A stretch of 49,023 nucleotides of DNA from Staphylococcus simulans (GTDB taxonomy: Bacteria; Bacillota; Bacilli; Staphylococcales; Staphylococcaceae): positions 1 to 49,023 of the forward strand of contig NZ_PPRU01000057.1 of the NCBI RefSeq assembly GCF_002902285.1, given 5' to 3'. Shown here piece by piece: positions 18,315-26,566 of the stretch (position 1 is the first letter of the stretch; every line of letters starts with the position of its first letter). The position numbers and the translations under genes were made by a program. The notes beneath the pieces are model-generated. The model saw only the letters and a program-made list of their open reading frames with translations. It was not told the DNA's origin and ran no database searches.

Positions 18315-19049
18315 ATGAAAGTCAGTTTATTCTCAACTTGTTTAGTTGAAGCTTTCCATACACGCATTGGTGTTGCGACAGTGGAATTGCTTGAAAGACT
18401 AGGCTGTGAAGTAGATTATCCGACAGCACAAGTATGCTGCGGACAACCAGCTTACAACTCAGGTTATTTTGATGATGCAAGACAATCAGCTAAACAAATG
18501 ATTAAAGCATTTAAAGATTCAGATTATGTTGTCGCACCATCTGGTTCTTGTATTACTATGTTTAAACATTATCCAAGTTTATTTGAAAAGGATCCTGTAA
18601 TGCATAAAGAAGCTATCGCATTGGCAGATAAATCTTATGAGCTTACTCAATTTATCGTTAATGTATTAGGTGTAACAGATGTTGGTGCATCATTAGAAGG
18701 TAAAGCAACAATTCATCCATCTTGTCATATCACACGTGTATTAGGCGTTGTGAATGAACCGAAAGAACTATTAAGTCATGTGAAAGGATTAGAATTAGTA
18801 GAATTACCTCAGTATTATAACTGCTGTGGTTTCGGTGGTACATTCGCTGTAAAAATGGCTGATGTCTCTAGTGAAATGGTTGATGAAAAAGCACATTGCG
18901 TTGATGAAACAGGGGCTGATTACTTAATCGGTGCTGATGCCAGCTGTTTAATGAATATCGAAGGACGTTTAAAACGTATCAATAGTAAAGTAAAAGTACT
19001 TCATATTGCGGAAGTGTTGAATCATCAACTTGAAGGGGCGGTGCATTAA
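18315..19049 (+). CDS. lutA: Lactate utilization protein LutA
   Basis: LutA is one of three subunits of the cytosolic LutABC system that oxidises L-lactate to pyruvate. The 244-residue protein has two CCG domains: [12 protein letters not shown] near residue 40 and [10 protein letters not shown] near 175. These cysteine motifs bind Fe-S clusters in the family (also GlcF and heterodisulfide reductase). The ribosome site GAAAGGG lies before the ATG. It is the first gene of lutA-lutB-lutC, with only one base between its stop and the lutB start. Confidence 0.94.
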   Translation: MKVSLFSTCLVEAFHTRIGVATVELLERLGCEVDYPTAQVCCGQPAYNSGYFDDARQSAKQMIKAFKDSDYVVAPSGSCITMFKHYPSLFEKDPVMHKEAIALADKSYELTQFIVNVLGVTDVGASLEGKATIHPSCHITRVLGVVNEPKELLSHVKGLELVELPQYYNCCGFGGTFAVKMADVSSEMVDEKAHCVDETGADYLIGADASCLMNIEGRLKRINSKVKVLHIAEVLNHQLEGAVH

Positions 19050-19050
19050 G

Positions 19051-20487
19051 ATGGGTATGCGTATCGGAGAAAAAACATTCAAAGAAGCCTTCAAAGTTGA
19101 GAAACAAAATAAATTCATGCGTGGTGCAGTAAGTTCTGCACAAGATGGCTTAAGAGTTAAAAAATTAAAAGCACAAGAAGAACTTGGCAACTGGGAAGAA
19201 TGGCGTCAACTTTCTGCAGAAATTCGTCAACATACATTAGAAAACTTAGATTATTATTTGAATCAGTTATCTGAAAATGTTGCGAAACTTGGCGGTCATG
19301 TATACTTCGCAGAAACAAAAGAAGAAGCTTCTAATTATATTGCTGAAGTAGTTAAAAAGAAAAATGCTAAAAAAATCGTGAAGTCAAAATCCATGGTTAC
19401 TGAAGAAATCAATATGAACCATGTCCTACAAGATACAGGGGCTGAAGTTGTTGAAACTGACTTAGGTGAATATTTACTGCAAATTGATGAAGAAGATCCG
19501 CCATCACATATCGTTGCACCTGCATTGCATAAAAACCGCGGTCAAATCCGTCGTGTGTTACATGCGAAAGAAGGCTATGAAGGTACTGATGATCCGACAG
19601 AAATGGCACGCTTTGTACGTAAAATTATGCGTGAAAAATTTTTAGCTGCAGAAGTCGGTATTACAGGATGTAACTTTGCGGTTGCTGATAGTGGCAGCTT
19701 CTGCTTAGTTACCAATGAAGGTAATGCACGTATGTCTACAACTGTACCTAAAACACAAATCACAGTTATGGGTATGGAACGTATCGTACCATCATTTAAA
19801 GAAATGGAAGTTTTAGTCGGTATGTTATCTCGTAGTGCAGTAGGTCAAAAATTACCAAGTTACGTCACTACATTAACAGGTCCTCGTGGTGAAGGTGAAA
19901 TCGACGGACCAGAAGAATTCCATTTAGTTATCGTAGATAATGGACGTTCAACAATTTTAGGTACACAATTCCAAGAAATCTTACAATGTATCCGTTGTGG
20001 TGCATGTATGAACGTATGTCCAGTGTACCGTCATTCAGGCGGCCACAGTTATGGTTCTATTTATCCAGGACCAGTCGGTGCAGTTTTATCACCATTACTC
20101 GGCGGTTATGAAGAATATGGTCAATTACCATATGCATCATCACTATGTGCCGCATGTTCTGAAGCATGTCCAGTTAAAATTCCGCTTCACGACTTACTCT
20201 TAAAACACCGTCAAGTCGAAGCAGAAGAACTTAAAAAATCAGCATTAGGTGAACGTCTGGTTATGAAAGGTTTCGGTATCGGTACAACTAAACCGCATCT
20301 TTTCCAATATAGTATCAAAATGGCAGGACCAGCCCTCAAACCGTTTGCGAATAAAGACGGTTGGGTTGAAAAAGGTCCAAAACCATTACACGCTTGGACA
20401 CAATCCAGAGATTTCCCAACACCTGAAAAAGAACGTTTCAATCACTGGATGAAAGAACATTTGAAACAGAAAGAGGGTAATCACTAA
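19051..20487 (+). CDS. lutB: Iron-sulfur protein LutB
   Basis: LutB is the large iron-sulfur subunit of the lactate oxidation complex. The 478-residue protein has an N-terminal LUD domain and a ferredoxin-like part with two clusters, [19 protein letters not shown] and [15 protein letters not shown]-terminal region of unknown role follows. I placed the start at 19051, just after the lutA stop (family start [10 protein letters not shown]), with GGGGCGGTG upstream. Frames opening at 19030 would overlap lutA without a ribosome site. It overlaps lutC by one base. Confidence 0.95.
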   Translation: MGMRIGEKTFKEAFKVEKQNKFMRGAVSSAQDGLRVKKLKAQEELGNWEEWRQLSAEIRQHTLENLDYYLNQLSENVAKLGGHVYFAETKEEASNYIAEVVKKKNAKKIVKSKSMVTEEINMNHVLQDTGAEVVETDLGEYLLQIDEEDPPSHIVAPALHKNRGQIRRVLHAKEGYEGTDDPTEMARFVRKIMREKFLAAEVGITGCNFAVADSGSFCLVTNEGNARMSTTVPKTQITVMGMERIVPSFKEMEVLVGMLSRSAVGQKLPSYVTTLTGPRGEGEIDGPEEFHLVIVDNGRSTILGTQFQEILQCIRCGACMNVCPVYRHSGGHSYGSIYPGPVGAVLSPLLGGYEEYGQLPYASSLCAACSEACPVKIPLHDLLLKHRQVEAEELKKSALGERLVMKGFGIGTTKPHLFQYSIKMAGPALKPFANKDGWVEKGPKPLHAWTQSRDFPTPEKERFNHWMKEHLKQKEGNH

Positions 20488-21179
20488 TGACTGGTTCAGT
20501 TTCTAATAAAGACAAATTCCTAGCAAATATTCAAAACGCCTTAGAACGTAAAACACCAGAGAAAGTCATCAAACCTGAATGGTCAGTTCAACCACAATAC
20601 AAAACTTTATCTGACTTATCACAAGATGAATTAGTCGACCACTTAGAACAAGAATGTAAAAACATTCATACTGCATTTGTGAAAACAACTACAGCACAAT
20701 TGAATGAAACATTGAAAGAAACAATTGAACAGTTTGGCGGCAACCCAGTTGTACGTTTTGATGATCCACGCTTTGATCAATACCACATTGATTTAAGCGC
20801 ATTTGAAACAACAGTATGGGATGAAGCACGTCCTGAAGAAAGTAAAGCAGCAGCACAAACTGCACAAGTGGGTATTACTTTCAGTGATTATTGTTTAAGT
20901 GAAAGCGGCACAATCGTGCTATTCTCAGGCAAAGGACGCGGTCGTGCAGTAAGTTTAATGCCTGAAACTTATATTGCGATTATTCCTAAATCGAATATTG
21001 TTCCAAGATTTACTCAAGCAGCAGACGGCTTATTCGATATAAACCAAGAAGATGCACGTTTCCCATCATGTGTAAACTTCATTACTGGTCCATCTAACTC
21101 AGCTGATATCGAAATGAATTTAGTTGTGGGTGTACATGGTCCAGTGAAAGCGGCTTATATTGTTGTAGAAGATATCTAG
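20487..21179 (+). CDS. lutC: Lactate utilization protein LutC
   Basis: LutC is the third member of the LutABC lactate-oxidation system, a LUD-domain protein of 230 residues. Conserved LUD features seen are GITFSDYCLSESGTIVL, the glycine/arginine loop GKGRGRAVSLMPE and the end TGPSNSADIEMNLVVGVHGP. Its ATG overlaps the lutB stop (TAATG), and AGAGGG lies upstream, so translation is coupled. It closes the operon before the terminator at 21210. Confidence 0.95.
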   Translation: MTGSVSNKDKFLANIQNALERKTPEKVIKPEWSVQPQYKTLSDLSQDELVDHLEQECKNIHTAFVKTTTAQLNETLKETIEQFGGNPVVRFDDPRFDQYHIDLSAFETTVWDEARPEESKAAAQTAQVGITFSDYCLSESGTIVLFSGKGRGRAVSLMPETYIAIIPKSNIVPRFTQAADGLFDINQEDARFPSCVNFITGPSNSADIEMNLVVGVHGPVKAAYIVVEDI

Positions 21180-21209
21180 AAACCATAAATTAATTATATA
21201 AAAATGCAT

Positions 21210-21253
21210 AAATCCCCGAACCATACAATTAACAGTATGACTCGGGGATTTCT
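21210..21253 (+). terminator. Terminator of lutABC
   Basis: AAATCCCCGA...CATAC pairs with GTATG...TCGGGGATTT, a long stem with a small internal loop. The T-tract after it is short and interrupted. The position 30 nt after lutC supports the call. Confidence 0.75.
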
Positions 21254-21256
21254 CTG

Positions 21257-21293
21257 TATTTAAAAAGACCTAAGCTTTTCCAGGGCTTAGGTC
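21257..21293 (-). terminator. Terminator of the minus-strand mini-gene
   Basis: A perfect 9-bp stem, GACCTAAGC/GCTTAGGTC (21267-21293), is followed on the minus strand by TTTTTAAAT. It directly follows the small ORF at 21295-21351. There is no larger minus-strand gene for it to serve. Confidence 0.75.
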
Positions 21294-21294
21294 C

Positions 21295-21351
21295 TTATGC
21301 AAATTTTTTATCAGTGTGAGCTGCATCAGCAACCCGTTCGATATTAATCAT
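21295..21351 (-). CDS. Possible 18-residue peptide gene
   Basis: I recognise no family. The frame encodes MINIERVADAAHTDKKFA, a soluble, charged 18-residue peptide without a signal sequence. It has what a real gene needs: a promoter (21400-21429), AAGG 8 nt before the ATG, and a strong terminator 2 nt after the stop. The transcript would be about 130 nt, so it could equally be a small regulatory RNA with or without translation. The RBS segment TAAGGTA can pair with TACCTTA 12 nt upstream, which suggests controlled translation. It is unlike amphipathic phenol-soluble modulins. Confidence 0.5.
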   Translation of the reverse strand: MINIERVADAAHTDKKFA

Positions 21352-21399
21352 TTTTATTACCTTATGTAGCATATGTTAAGGTATTATTAACATACTTCT

Positions 21400-21429
21400 A
21401 TTATAAAGGGTAACAGACAGCTAGCACAA
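21400..21429 (-). promoter_or_regulatory. Promoter of the minus-strand mini-gene
   Basis: On the minus strand TTGTGC (21424-21429) and TATAAT (21400-21405) are separated by 18 bp. The predicted RNA starts near 21392. Confidence 0.6.
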
Positions 21430-21582
21430 GCAATAATTAACAGAAAATGTAGATTTAATAGAGAAAATGATAAAAAATATCAAAAGTATAAAAAAGAATG
21501 TGAAAAAAACATACATTGATTGAAATTTTGATGATTAAGTTTTGTAAAAAAATTATGGATACTACCACCCTGAACAAAATAT

Positions 21583-21591
21583 TGTTATAAT
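21583..21591 (+). promoter_or_regulatory. Candidate extended -10 promoter of manA
   Basis: TGTTATAAT is an extended -10 box 107 nt before the manA start. No clear -35 is visible. The stretch from 21430 to 21582 is A+T-rich, and I see nothing else in it. Confidence 0.5.
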
Positions 21592-21697
21592 ATGCTAGAT
21601 AACGCTAACATGAATGAATCCATCAAGAAATCAGAGATAAAGATATCGATACATAATAAGGTACGGTTTGAAAAAGTAGCGGAGGTGGACAGTTTCA

Positions 21698-22636
21698 ATG
21701 CCATTGTTTTTAGACCCGATTTTTAAAGAAAGAATTTGGGGGAGTCACCATTTATCAAAATATGGTTATTCATTACCTGAATCAGATATTGGAGAAATAT
21801 GGACGATTTCTGCGCACCCACATGGTGACAGTGTCATTTCAAATGGTCCATTTAAAGGTCAAACACTTAGCTATGTTTGGCAAACACATAAAGAATTATT
21901 TGGAGATTTTCCAAGTGCTCAATTTCCATTAATGGTTAAAATGATAGATGCACAAGAAGCGTTGTCGGTACAAGTACATCCAGATACTGCTTATGCCTAT
22001 GAGCATGAAGACGGAGATTTCGGTAAAAAGGAATGCTGGTACATTATTGAAGCGGATGAAGATGCTGAAATTATCTATGGTTTGAATACAGAGTCTAAAG
22101 ATGACTTTGTAGAAGCTTTAGATCAAGGTGAACACCAGGATTTATTTAAACATATCCCAGTTCAAGCAGGTGACTTTTTCTTCGTACCTAATGGTATTGT
22201 CCATGCGATTGGTAAAGGATTAGTCGTGTATGAAGTAACACAAGCTTCTGATGTCACATATCGTATTTATGATTATGAACGTGTAGATGCACAAGGGCAA
22301 CCGCGTGATATGCATATCGATAAAGCCAAAGATGTCGTTGAAGTACGTGAAGATAGTCCGAATGTGATACCAGAATCAGAAATTATTGAAAATCATAAAC
22401 GAACAACATATATTACACATGATGCCTTTACAGTCGTTAAATGGGAAATCACAGGAACATTAAATTATATGAAGCCAAGAGAGTTTTGTTTAGTCACAGT
22501 GTTACATGGCGAAGGCCAATTGATTACAGATGGTGATGTTTATGAAATTGCGTCAGGCAGCAGTTTTATACTGACATCTGAGGATTTAGATAACATCTTT
22601 GAAGGTGACTTAACAGTTATGATTACGTATGTTTAA
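21698..22636 (+). CDS. manA: Mannose-6-phosphate isomerase, class I
   Basis: ManA is a zinc-dependent cytosolic isomerase that interconverts mannose-6-phosphate and fructose-6-phosphate. The 312-residue protein has the cupin metal-binding motif SVQVHPDTAYAYEHE (about residues 90-104), a downstream GKKECWYIIE, and FFFVPNGIVHAIGKGL. The length fits the short Gram-positive type. CGGAGGTG precedes the ATG. A small membrane-protein gene follows after 20 nt and is probably in the same transcript. Confidence 0.95.
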   Translation: MPLFLDPIFKERIWGSHHLSKYGYSLPESDIGEIWTISAHPHGDSVISNGPFKGQTLSYVWQTHKELFGDFPSAQFPLMVKMIDAQEALSVQVHPDTAYAYEHEDGDFGKKECWYIIEADEDAEIIYGLNTESKDDFVEALDQGEHQDLFKHIPVQAGDFFFVPNGIVHAIGKGLVVYEVTQASDVTYRIYDYERVDAQGQPRDMHIDKAKDVVEVREDSPNVIPESEIIENHKRTTYITHDAFTVVKWEITGTLNYMKPREFCLVTVLHGEGQLITDGDVYEIASGSSFILTSEDLDNIFEGDLTVMITYV

Positions 22637-22656
22637 AGAAACAGAGGTGTAACAGC

Positions 22657-22887
22657 ATGCGCAAGTTTTTATATATCACTTTAATTTGCGGTATTTTATC
22701 AGGTGCAGGGGTCTTTATGAATTTCCCTAAGTATCCAAACTTGATGATTCCAGCTGCGTTTTCAATTTTAGGAATTCTATGTGTATTACTTACTATTCCA
22801 GATAAACAAACGAGCAACATGTTGAAGTTAGGCGGATTTTTAATTAATTTCATGCCGTTGATGGCAATTTTACTAATGCCGAGATAA
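22657..22887 (+). CDS. Small membrane protein, function unknown
   Basis: I recognise no family. The 76-residue protein has two or three hydrophobic segments: FLYITLICGILSGAGVF, LMIPAAFSILGILCVLL and FLINFMPLMAILLM. A positively charged start favours the N-terminus inside. GAGGTG lies 7 nt before the ATG, and the gene follows manA by 20 nt, so expression with manA is likely. No terminator is evident behind it. Confidence 0.78.
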   Translation: MRKFLYITLICGILSGAGVFMNFPKYPNLMIPAAFSILGILCVLLTIPDKQTSNMLKLGGFLINFMPLMAILLMPR

Positions 22888-23029
22888 TGAGTTTGACTTG
22901 TATCAAAGAGAGGCATTTGATATAAATAGCTAGAATGAGATTTGCAATATAGGGTTGAAGCTAACAGCCGCGAAATGCGTATATTGCACTTAAATCAATA
23001 TATATTTATGAAGAAGGAGCAGTATCAAA

Positions 23030-24406
23030 ATGAGTGAAGAAACAAACTATTTCTGGCTGAACTGCGGTTATAATCGTTGGAATCATAATGAACCTTTAGT
23101 AGGTCAGACGACATTGTTTGAATCAGGGGCACAATTCAATCCTACGCAAGGCTTTCGAGCATTTAAAAAAGCAAAACCAGGTGATAAAGTCATCTTTTAT
23201 CAAGTTCAAACAGATGCTGGTTTGCTTGGAAGCGGTGAAATCATCAGTGTCCAAACAGGTGCACAACACAAAATCCGCGTACAATTTCGTTTAACTGAAG
23301 CTTTGAAACCATTAACTGCAGATTACTTAAAACGCAGTGAACAGTTAGAATTTCGTATCAATAACATGAAAGAAACATTGTTCAATCAAATCGCTAAAGA
23401 AGAATTTGAATTAATTGAACAACTTGGTAAAGGGACTACACAAGTGCCGAGATACTTCTTCTTAGCTGAAACCAAAGACTTTGAACCGGGTGAAACGTAT
23501 ACATTATTTACACATACGTTCAACGGGATTAAACGTAACGGCTATCATTACTACACGCAACTTGAAATTGGCGATAAACTTGTTTTTTATAACCGTAATG
23601 CGGATCATTCTGTGGTAGGTTTAGGTGAAGTAACACAACATATTCGTGAGTTGCCGCCAATTCAAGGACGTACAAATAGTACCGCAATTGAAGTCCGCTA
23701 TGATGAAGATATCAATTCGGTAAATTTAGCGACGTTAAATAAACATCCAAGATTAAAGAACTTGTACTACTTACAAGAAAATGCCAAACAGGCCATCGCA
23801 AGTATGTCTCAAGCACAATTCGATGCGATTCTTGAAATGAGTCGTAATGATAGTGTGAAACCACAATTTGAAGCCATCAAAAAAGATGATGCTGTAGCAC
23901 AAACAGAAGATGAAATTAAACCATTTATTTTATTAGTGATTCAAGATAAAGATCGTGCAGAAGGCTTAAAAGCTGCAGAGAATCTACTACAAAAAACCAA
24001 TGCAAAACCTGTTATTACCACAGGACATCCTGACTTCTCTGAAGATATGTTATACGGAAAGTATTTACCAAATGAAGCAGGAGCGCTTTATTACAGAGAA
24101 GGTTTCATTACAGAATTGATGCCGAGAACAGATCGCAGTTATTTAGTCATTGATAACTTCAATCGTATTGATCCAGATATTTTCCAAACGTATATCAATG
24201 TGTTAGAAGGCTATGAAGTGACATTGCCACGTTATAATCGAGATGGTTCTATGATCAGATGGTCACGTGATAAAGATTCTTTCTATCACTTTAATCCAAA
24301 CTGGCATATCATCGGTGTCACATATGATGATTTAGAAACGATTAAACAAAAATACTCAGAACAATTCTTAAAATATGCACGAATTGTCAAAGTAAATCAC
24401 GACTAA
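23030..24406 (+). CDS. EVE-EVE protein with degenerate McrB-like ATPase region
   Basis: The 458-residue protein appears to hold two EVE/PUA-like domains, a fold that reads modified bases in nucleic acids. The first is at about residues 6-130 (YFWLNCGYNRW, PGDKVIFYQV); the second at about 141-265 (YTLFTHTFNG, IGDKLVFYNR, the form found next to McrB). Residues 297-455 resemble an McrB AAA+ module without its catalytic residues. HPDFSEDMLYGKYLP corresponds to the McrB HPSYSYEDF segment and YLVIDNFNRI to Walker B with Asn for Glu. WHIIGVTYDD corresponds to sensor 1. The P-loop position has no GxxxxGKT. No mcrC-like gene is adjacent. AGAAGGAGC precedes the ATG. Confidence 0.75.
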   Translation: MSEETNYFWLNCGYNRWNHNEPLVGQTTLFESGAQFNPTQGFRAFKKAKPGDKVIFYQVQTDAGLLGSGEIISVQTGAQHKIRVQFRLTEALKPLTADYLKRSEQLEFRINNMKETLFNQIAKEEFELIEQLGKGTTQVPRYFFLAETKDFEPGETYTLFTHTFNGIKRNGYHYYTQLEIGDKLVFYNRNADHSVVGLGEVTQHIRELPPIQGRTNSTAIEVRYDEDINSVNLATLNKHPRLKNLYYLQENAKQAIASMSQAQFDAILEMSRNDSVKPQFEAIKKDDAVAQTEDEIKPFILLVIQDKDRAEGLKAAENLLQKTNAKPVITTGHPDFSEDMLYGKYLPNEAGALYYREGFITELMPRTDRSYLVIDNFNRIDPDIFQTYINVLEGYEVTLPRYNRDGSMIRWSRDKDSFYHFNPNWHIIGVTYDDLETIKQKYSEQFLKYARIVKVNHD

Positions 24407-24416
24407 TATAGATATG

Positions 24417-24453
24417 AGTCTTAGAGGGTTACGTCCCATCTAAGACTTTTTTT
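24417..24453 (+). terminator. Terminator of the EVE-domain gene
   Basis: AGTCTTAGA pairs perfectly with TCTAAGACT, with GGG/CCC extending the stem inward, and is followed by seven T. Confidence 0.88.
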
Positions 24454-24529
24454 AATGAAAAATTAATGGTAATTCTAAACGGGTATATTAAATAATAGAT
24501 GAAAGACTGAACGAGAAAGGAGTAATAGA

Positions 24530-24928
24530 ATGCCGATTATTTATTATGATGCAAACTGTGTGTATTGCTATAACTATGCAATATGGTTAATTAGACACGG
24601 TTTATCTAAAAGTTATGAGTTTGCGACATTAAAAGGTACTGCAGGCCAAGAATTAGAACGCAGACATCCAGGTATATTAAAAATGAATACTGTCGTACTG
24701 CAAGAAGGGGAACATCTTTATTTCAAATCTACAGCTATCGCAAAACTGTTGATGTCATTAACAGAAGAAAAATGGATAGGTGTCCTATTAACACTTGTAC
24801 CGAAACCATTGCGTAACTTCGGTTATGATTTATTTGCGAATAATCGAGATAAGATGTGGCATGCAGAATGGCAAGAACCTACTGATTATGAACGCTCATT
24901 CTTTATTGAATTGCCTAAGAATATTTAA
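24530..24928 (+). CDS. DCC-family thiol-disulfide oxidoreductase-like (DUF393)
   Basis: The 132-residue protein carries the DxxCxxC signature of the DCC family near its start (YYDANCVYCYNY, residues 5-16). It also has the conserved ATLKG...GQEL and STAIAKLL segments typical of DUF393. The family is proposed to be thioredoxin-like. The actual redox activity and partner are unknown. GAAAGGAGT lies before the ATG. It is a single gene between the EVE gene and dps. Confidence 0.82.
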   Translation: MPIIYYDANCVYCYNYAIWLIRHGLSKSYEFATLKGTAGQELERRHPGILKMNTVVLQEGEHLYFKSTAIAKLLMSLTEEKWIGVLLTLVPKPLRNFGYDLFANNRDKMWHAEWQEPTDYERSFFIELPKNI

Positions 24929-25087
24929 TTGAGAATGAAAATAAAATGAACTACTTGTTTATAATGGACAAGCATTAAATGTCACATCCTTTTAAATGGC
25001 TTAGTAATAAGTGTTATTAATGTGTTAAAAGCTTCCAAGCAGGGTAAAGTAATAGAGAAAGCAGATACAACATCTTAGAACTATAGT

Positions 25088-25102
25088 TTATAATAATTTT
25101 AA
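25088..25102 (+). promoter_or_regulatory. PerR box, distal
   Basis: TTATAATAATTTTAA fits the loose PerR/Fur-type consensus NTANAANNATTNTAN at every fixed base. It is one of two such boxes before dps. The region is A+T-rich, so a chance match is possible. Confidence 0.5.
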
Positions 25103-25127
25103 ATTAGAGGAGATATAGCTTTACAGA

Positions 25128-25142
25128 TTAGAATTATTATAA
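25128..25142 (+). promoter_or_regulatory. PerR box, proximal
   Basis: TTAGAATTATTATAA fits NTANAANNATTNTAN at every fixed base and lies 55 nt before the dps start. PerR control of mrgA/dps is established in Staphylococcus aureus and Bacillus, so peroxide induction is expected here. The two boxes are 40 bp apart centre to centre. Confidence 0.7.
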
Positions 25143-25196
25143 TATAATAATCATTACAAAGAGAGAAAACGACAACTTAAAGGAGCGATTATTTTT

Positions 25197-25643
25197 ATGG
25201 CAAATAAACAAGATGTAGTAAATGTATTAAACGAACAAGTAGCAAACTGGACAGTATTATATACAAAAATTCACAACTTCCATTGGTTTGTGAAAGGTCC
25301 TCATTTCTTCTCATTACACGTTAAATTTGAAGAATTATATAACGAAGCAAGTGAACACATTGATGAATTAGCAGAACGTATCTTAGCAATCGGCGGCAGC
25401 CCAGTTGCGACATTGAAAAATAGCTTAGATGTAGCAATTGTAGATGAAGCAGAATCAGAAAAAACTGCTGAAGATATGGTTCAATCAATTTCTAAAGACT
25501 TCACTAACATTTCTGAACAACTTGCTAAAGCAGTAGAAGTTGCAGGAGATGCAGAAGATGATGTATCTCAAGATATGTTAATCGCATTACAAACATCAGT
25601 TGATAAACACAACTGGATGTTCCAATCATTCCTAGGCAAATAA
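25197..25643 (+). CDS. dps: Dps/MrgA ferritin-like DNA-protection protein
   Basis: Dps forms a dodecamer that oxidises and stores iron and shields DNA during peroxide stress. The 148-residue protein is a single four-helix ferritin-like domain. Ferroxidase ligands are visible in the first helix (KIHNFHWFVKGP) and the second (EHIDELAERILAIGG), shared between subunits as usual. AAAGGAGCG lies 9-10 nt before the ATG. The two upstream PerR boxes predict induction by hydrogen peroxide and repression by manganese/iron. It has its own terminator. Confidence 0.95.
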   Translation: MANKQDVVNVLNEQVANWTVLYTKIHNFHWFVKGPHFFSLHVKFEELYNEASEHIDELAERILAIGGSPVATLKNSLDVAIVDEAESEKTAEDMVQSISKDFTNISEQLAKAVEVAGDAEDDVSQDMLIALQTSVDKHNWMFQSFLGK

Positions 25644-25670
25644 GCACCAATCAAATAACTTATAATGATA

Positions 25671-25711
25671 AAACCAAGCCGTGGTCAAGAAGAACCATGG
25701 CTTGGTTTTTC
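25671..25711 (+). terminator. Terminator of dps
   Basis: AAACCAAGCC-TGGT pairs with ACCA-GGCTTGGTTT, followed by TTTTTC. It is a strong intrinsic terminator 28 nt after the stop. Confidence 0.92.
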
Positions 25712-25807
25712 TTTTGTGAAAGTATTTTAAAGTTTCATAAAAGGATGTTGAAAAATATATTATGCGTTCTATAATATAGATGTGAAAGTTGATGAGGTGA
25801 TAACGGG

Positions 25808-26500
25808 ATGAATAAATTAATTGCGGGTACTTTGGCTGCTAGTTTATTATTAACAGCTTGCGGCAGTACATCAGAACAAAACGACAACAAGGAGAACAAG
25901 CAATCAGCACAACAAGACACTAAAAAAGCACCACAACCTAAACAACAACATCAAGTGAACAAGAAAAATGGTGTGACAACTGTTGATGGTTTAATGTTAG
26001 TGAATAAAAAGGTATCGATTTCAAAACACTATAATCGTGGAGAAAATCAAACAGCGAGACAACATTTAAATGAAATGATGCAAGATGCGAAAAAAGAAGG
26101 ATTAAATATTGTCTATCGCAGCGGATTCAGATCTTATCAAGAACAAGTCGGACTTTATAATAGTTATGTGGCTCGTGATGGTCAGAAAGCCGCTGATAAA
26201 TATAGTGCTAGACCTGGCTTTTCTGAACATCAAACAGGCTTAGCTTTCGATGTGGGCACACCACCAGGAAATAAAGATTTCTTAGAAGCATATGGTGAAA
26301 CACCTGAAGGTAAATGGCTTGCTGAACATGCGCATGAATATGGTTTTATTCTTCGATATCCGAAAGGTAAAGAACATATTACAGGTTATCAATATGAACC
26401 TTGGCATTTCAGATATGTCGGCCTTAAACATGCGAAAGACATCCATAATCAACATCAGACATTAGAAGAATATCTAGATTATGGTTATGATAAGAAATAA
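25808..26500 (+). CDS. VanY-like D-Ala-D-Ala carboxypeptidase lipoprotein
   Basis: This predicted membrane lipoprotein trims the terminal D-alanine of muropeptides. Residues 1-18 form a lipoprotein signal with lipobox LLLTAC (Cys18). A Gln/Lys/Asn-rich linker runs to about residue 60, then an M15B peptidase domain. The zinc and catalytic motifs are intact: RSGFRSYQEQ, SEHQTGLAFDVG (SxHxxGxAxD) and EPWHFRYVG. The 230-residue length fits VanY-type proteins that lack a vancomycin cluster. GATGAGGTGA precedes the ATG. No vanR/S/H/A genes are nearby, so the role is ordinary wall remodelling. Confidence 0.9.
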   Translation: MNKLIAGTLAASLLLTACGSTSEQNDNKENKQSAQQDTKKAPQPKQQHQVNKKNGVTTVDGLMLVNKKVSISKHYNRGENQTARQHLNEMMQDAKKEGLNIVYRSGFRSYQEQVGLYNSYVARDGQKAADKYSARPGFSEHQTGLAFDVGTPPGNKDFLEAYGETPEGKWLAEHAHEYGFILRYPKGKEHITGYQYEPWHFRYVGLKHAKDIHNQHQTLEEYLDYGYDKK

Positions 26501-26514
26501 TATTAAATGAAATT

Positions 26515-26549
26515 ATAAAAAAAGGCGAAGCTGAGTTGAGCTTCGCCTT
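26515..26549 (-). terminator. Terminator of deoD (possibly bidirectional)
   Basis: A perfect 11-bp stem, AAGGCGAAGCT/AGCTTCGCCTT, sits between convergent genes. On the minus strand it is followed by TTTTTTATAATTT. The plus-strand tail is poorer. Confidence 0.85.
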
Positions 26550-26566
26550 AAAATATATTGAATAGA

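Noticed and set aside
25808..26500. Vancomycin resistance gene
   Set aside because: It is a VanY-type lipoprotein peptidase without any van regulator, ligase or dehydrogenase nearby; ordinary wall remodelling is more likely.
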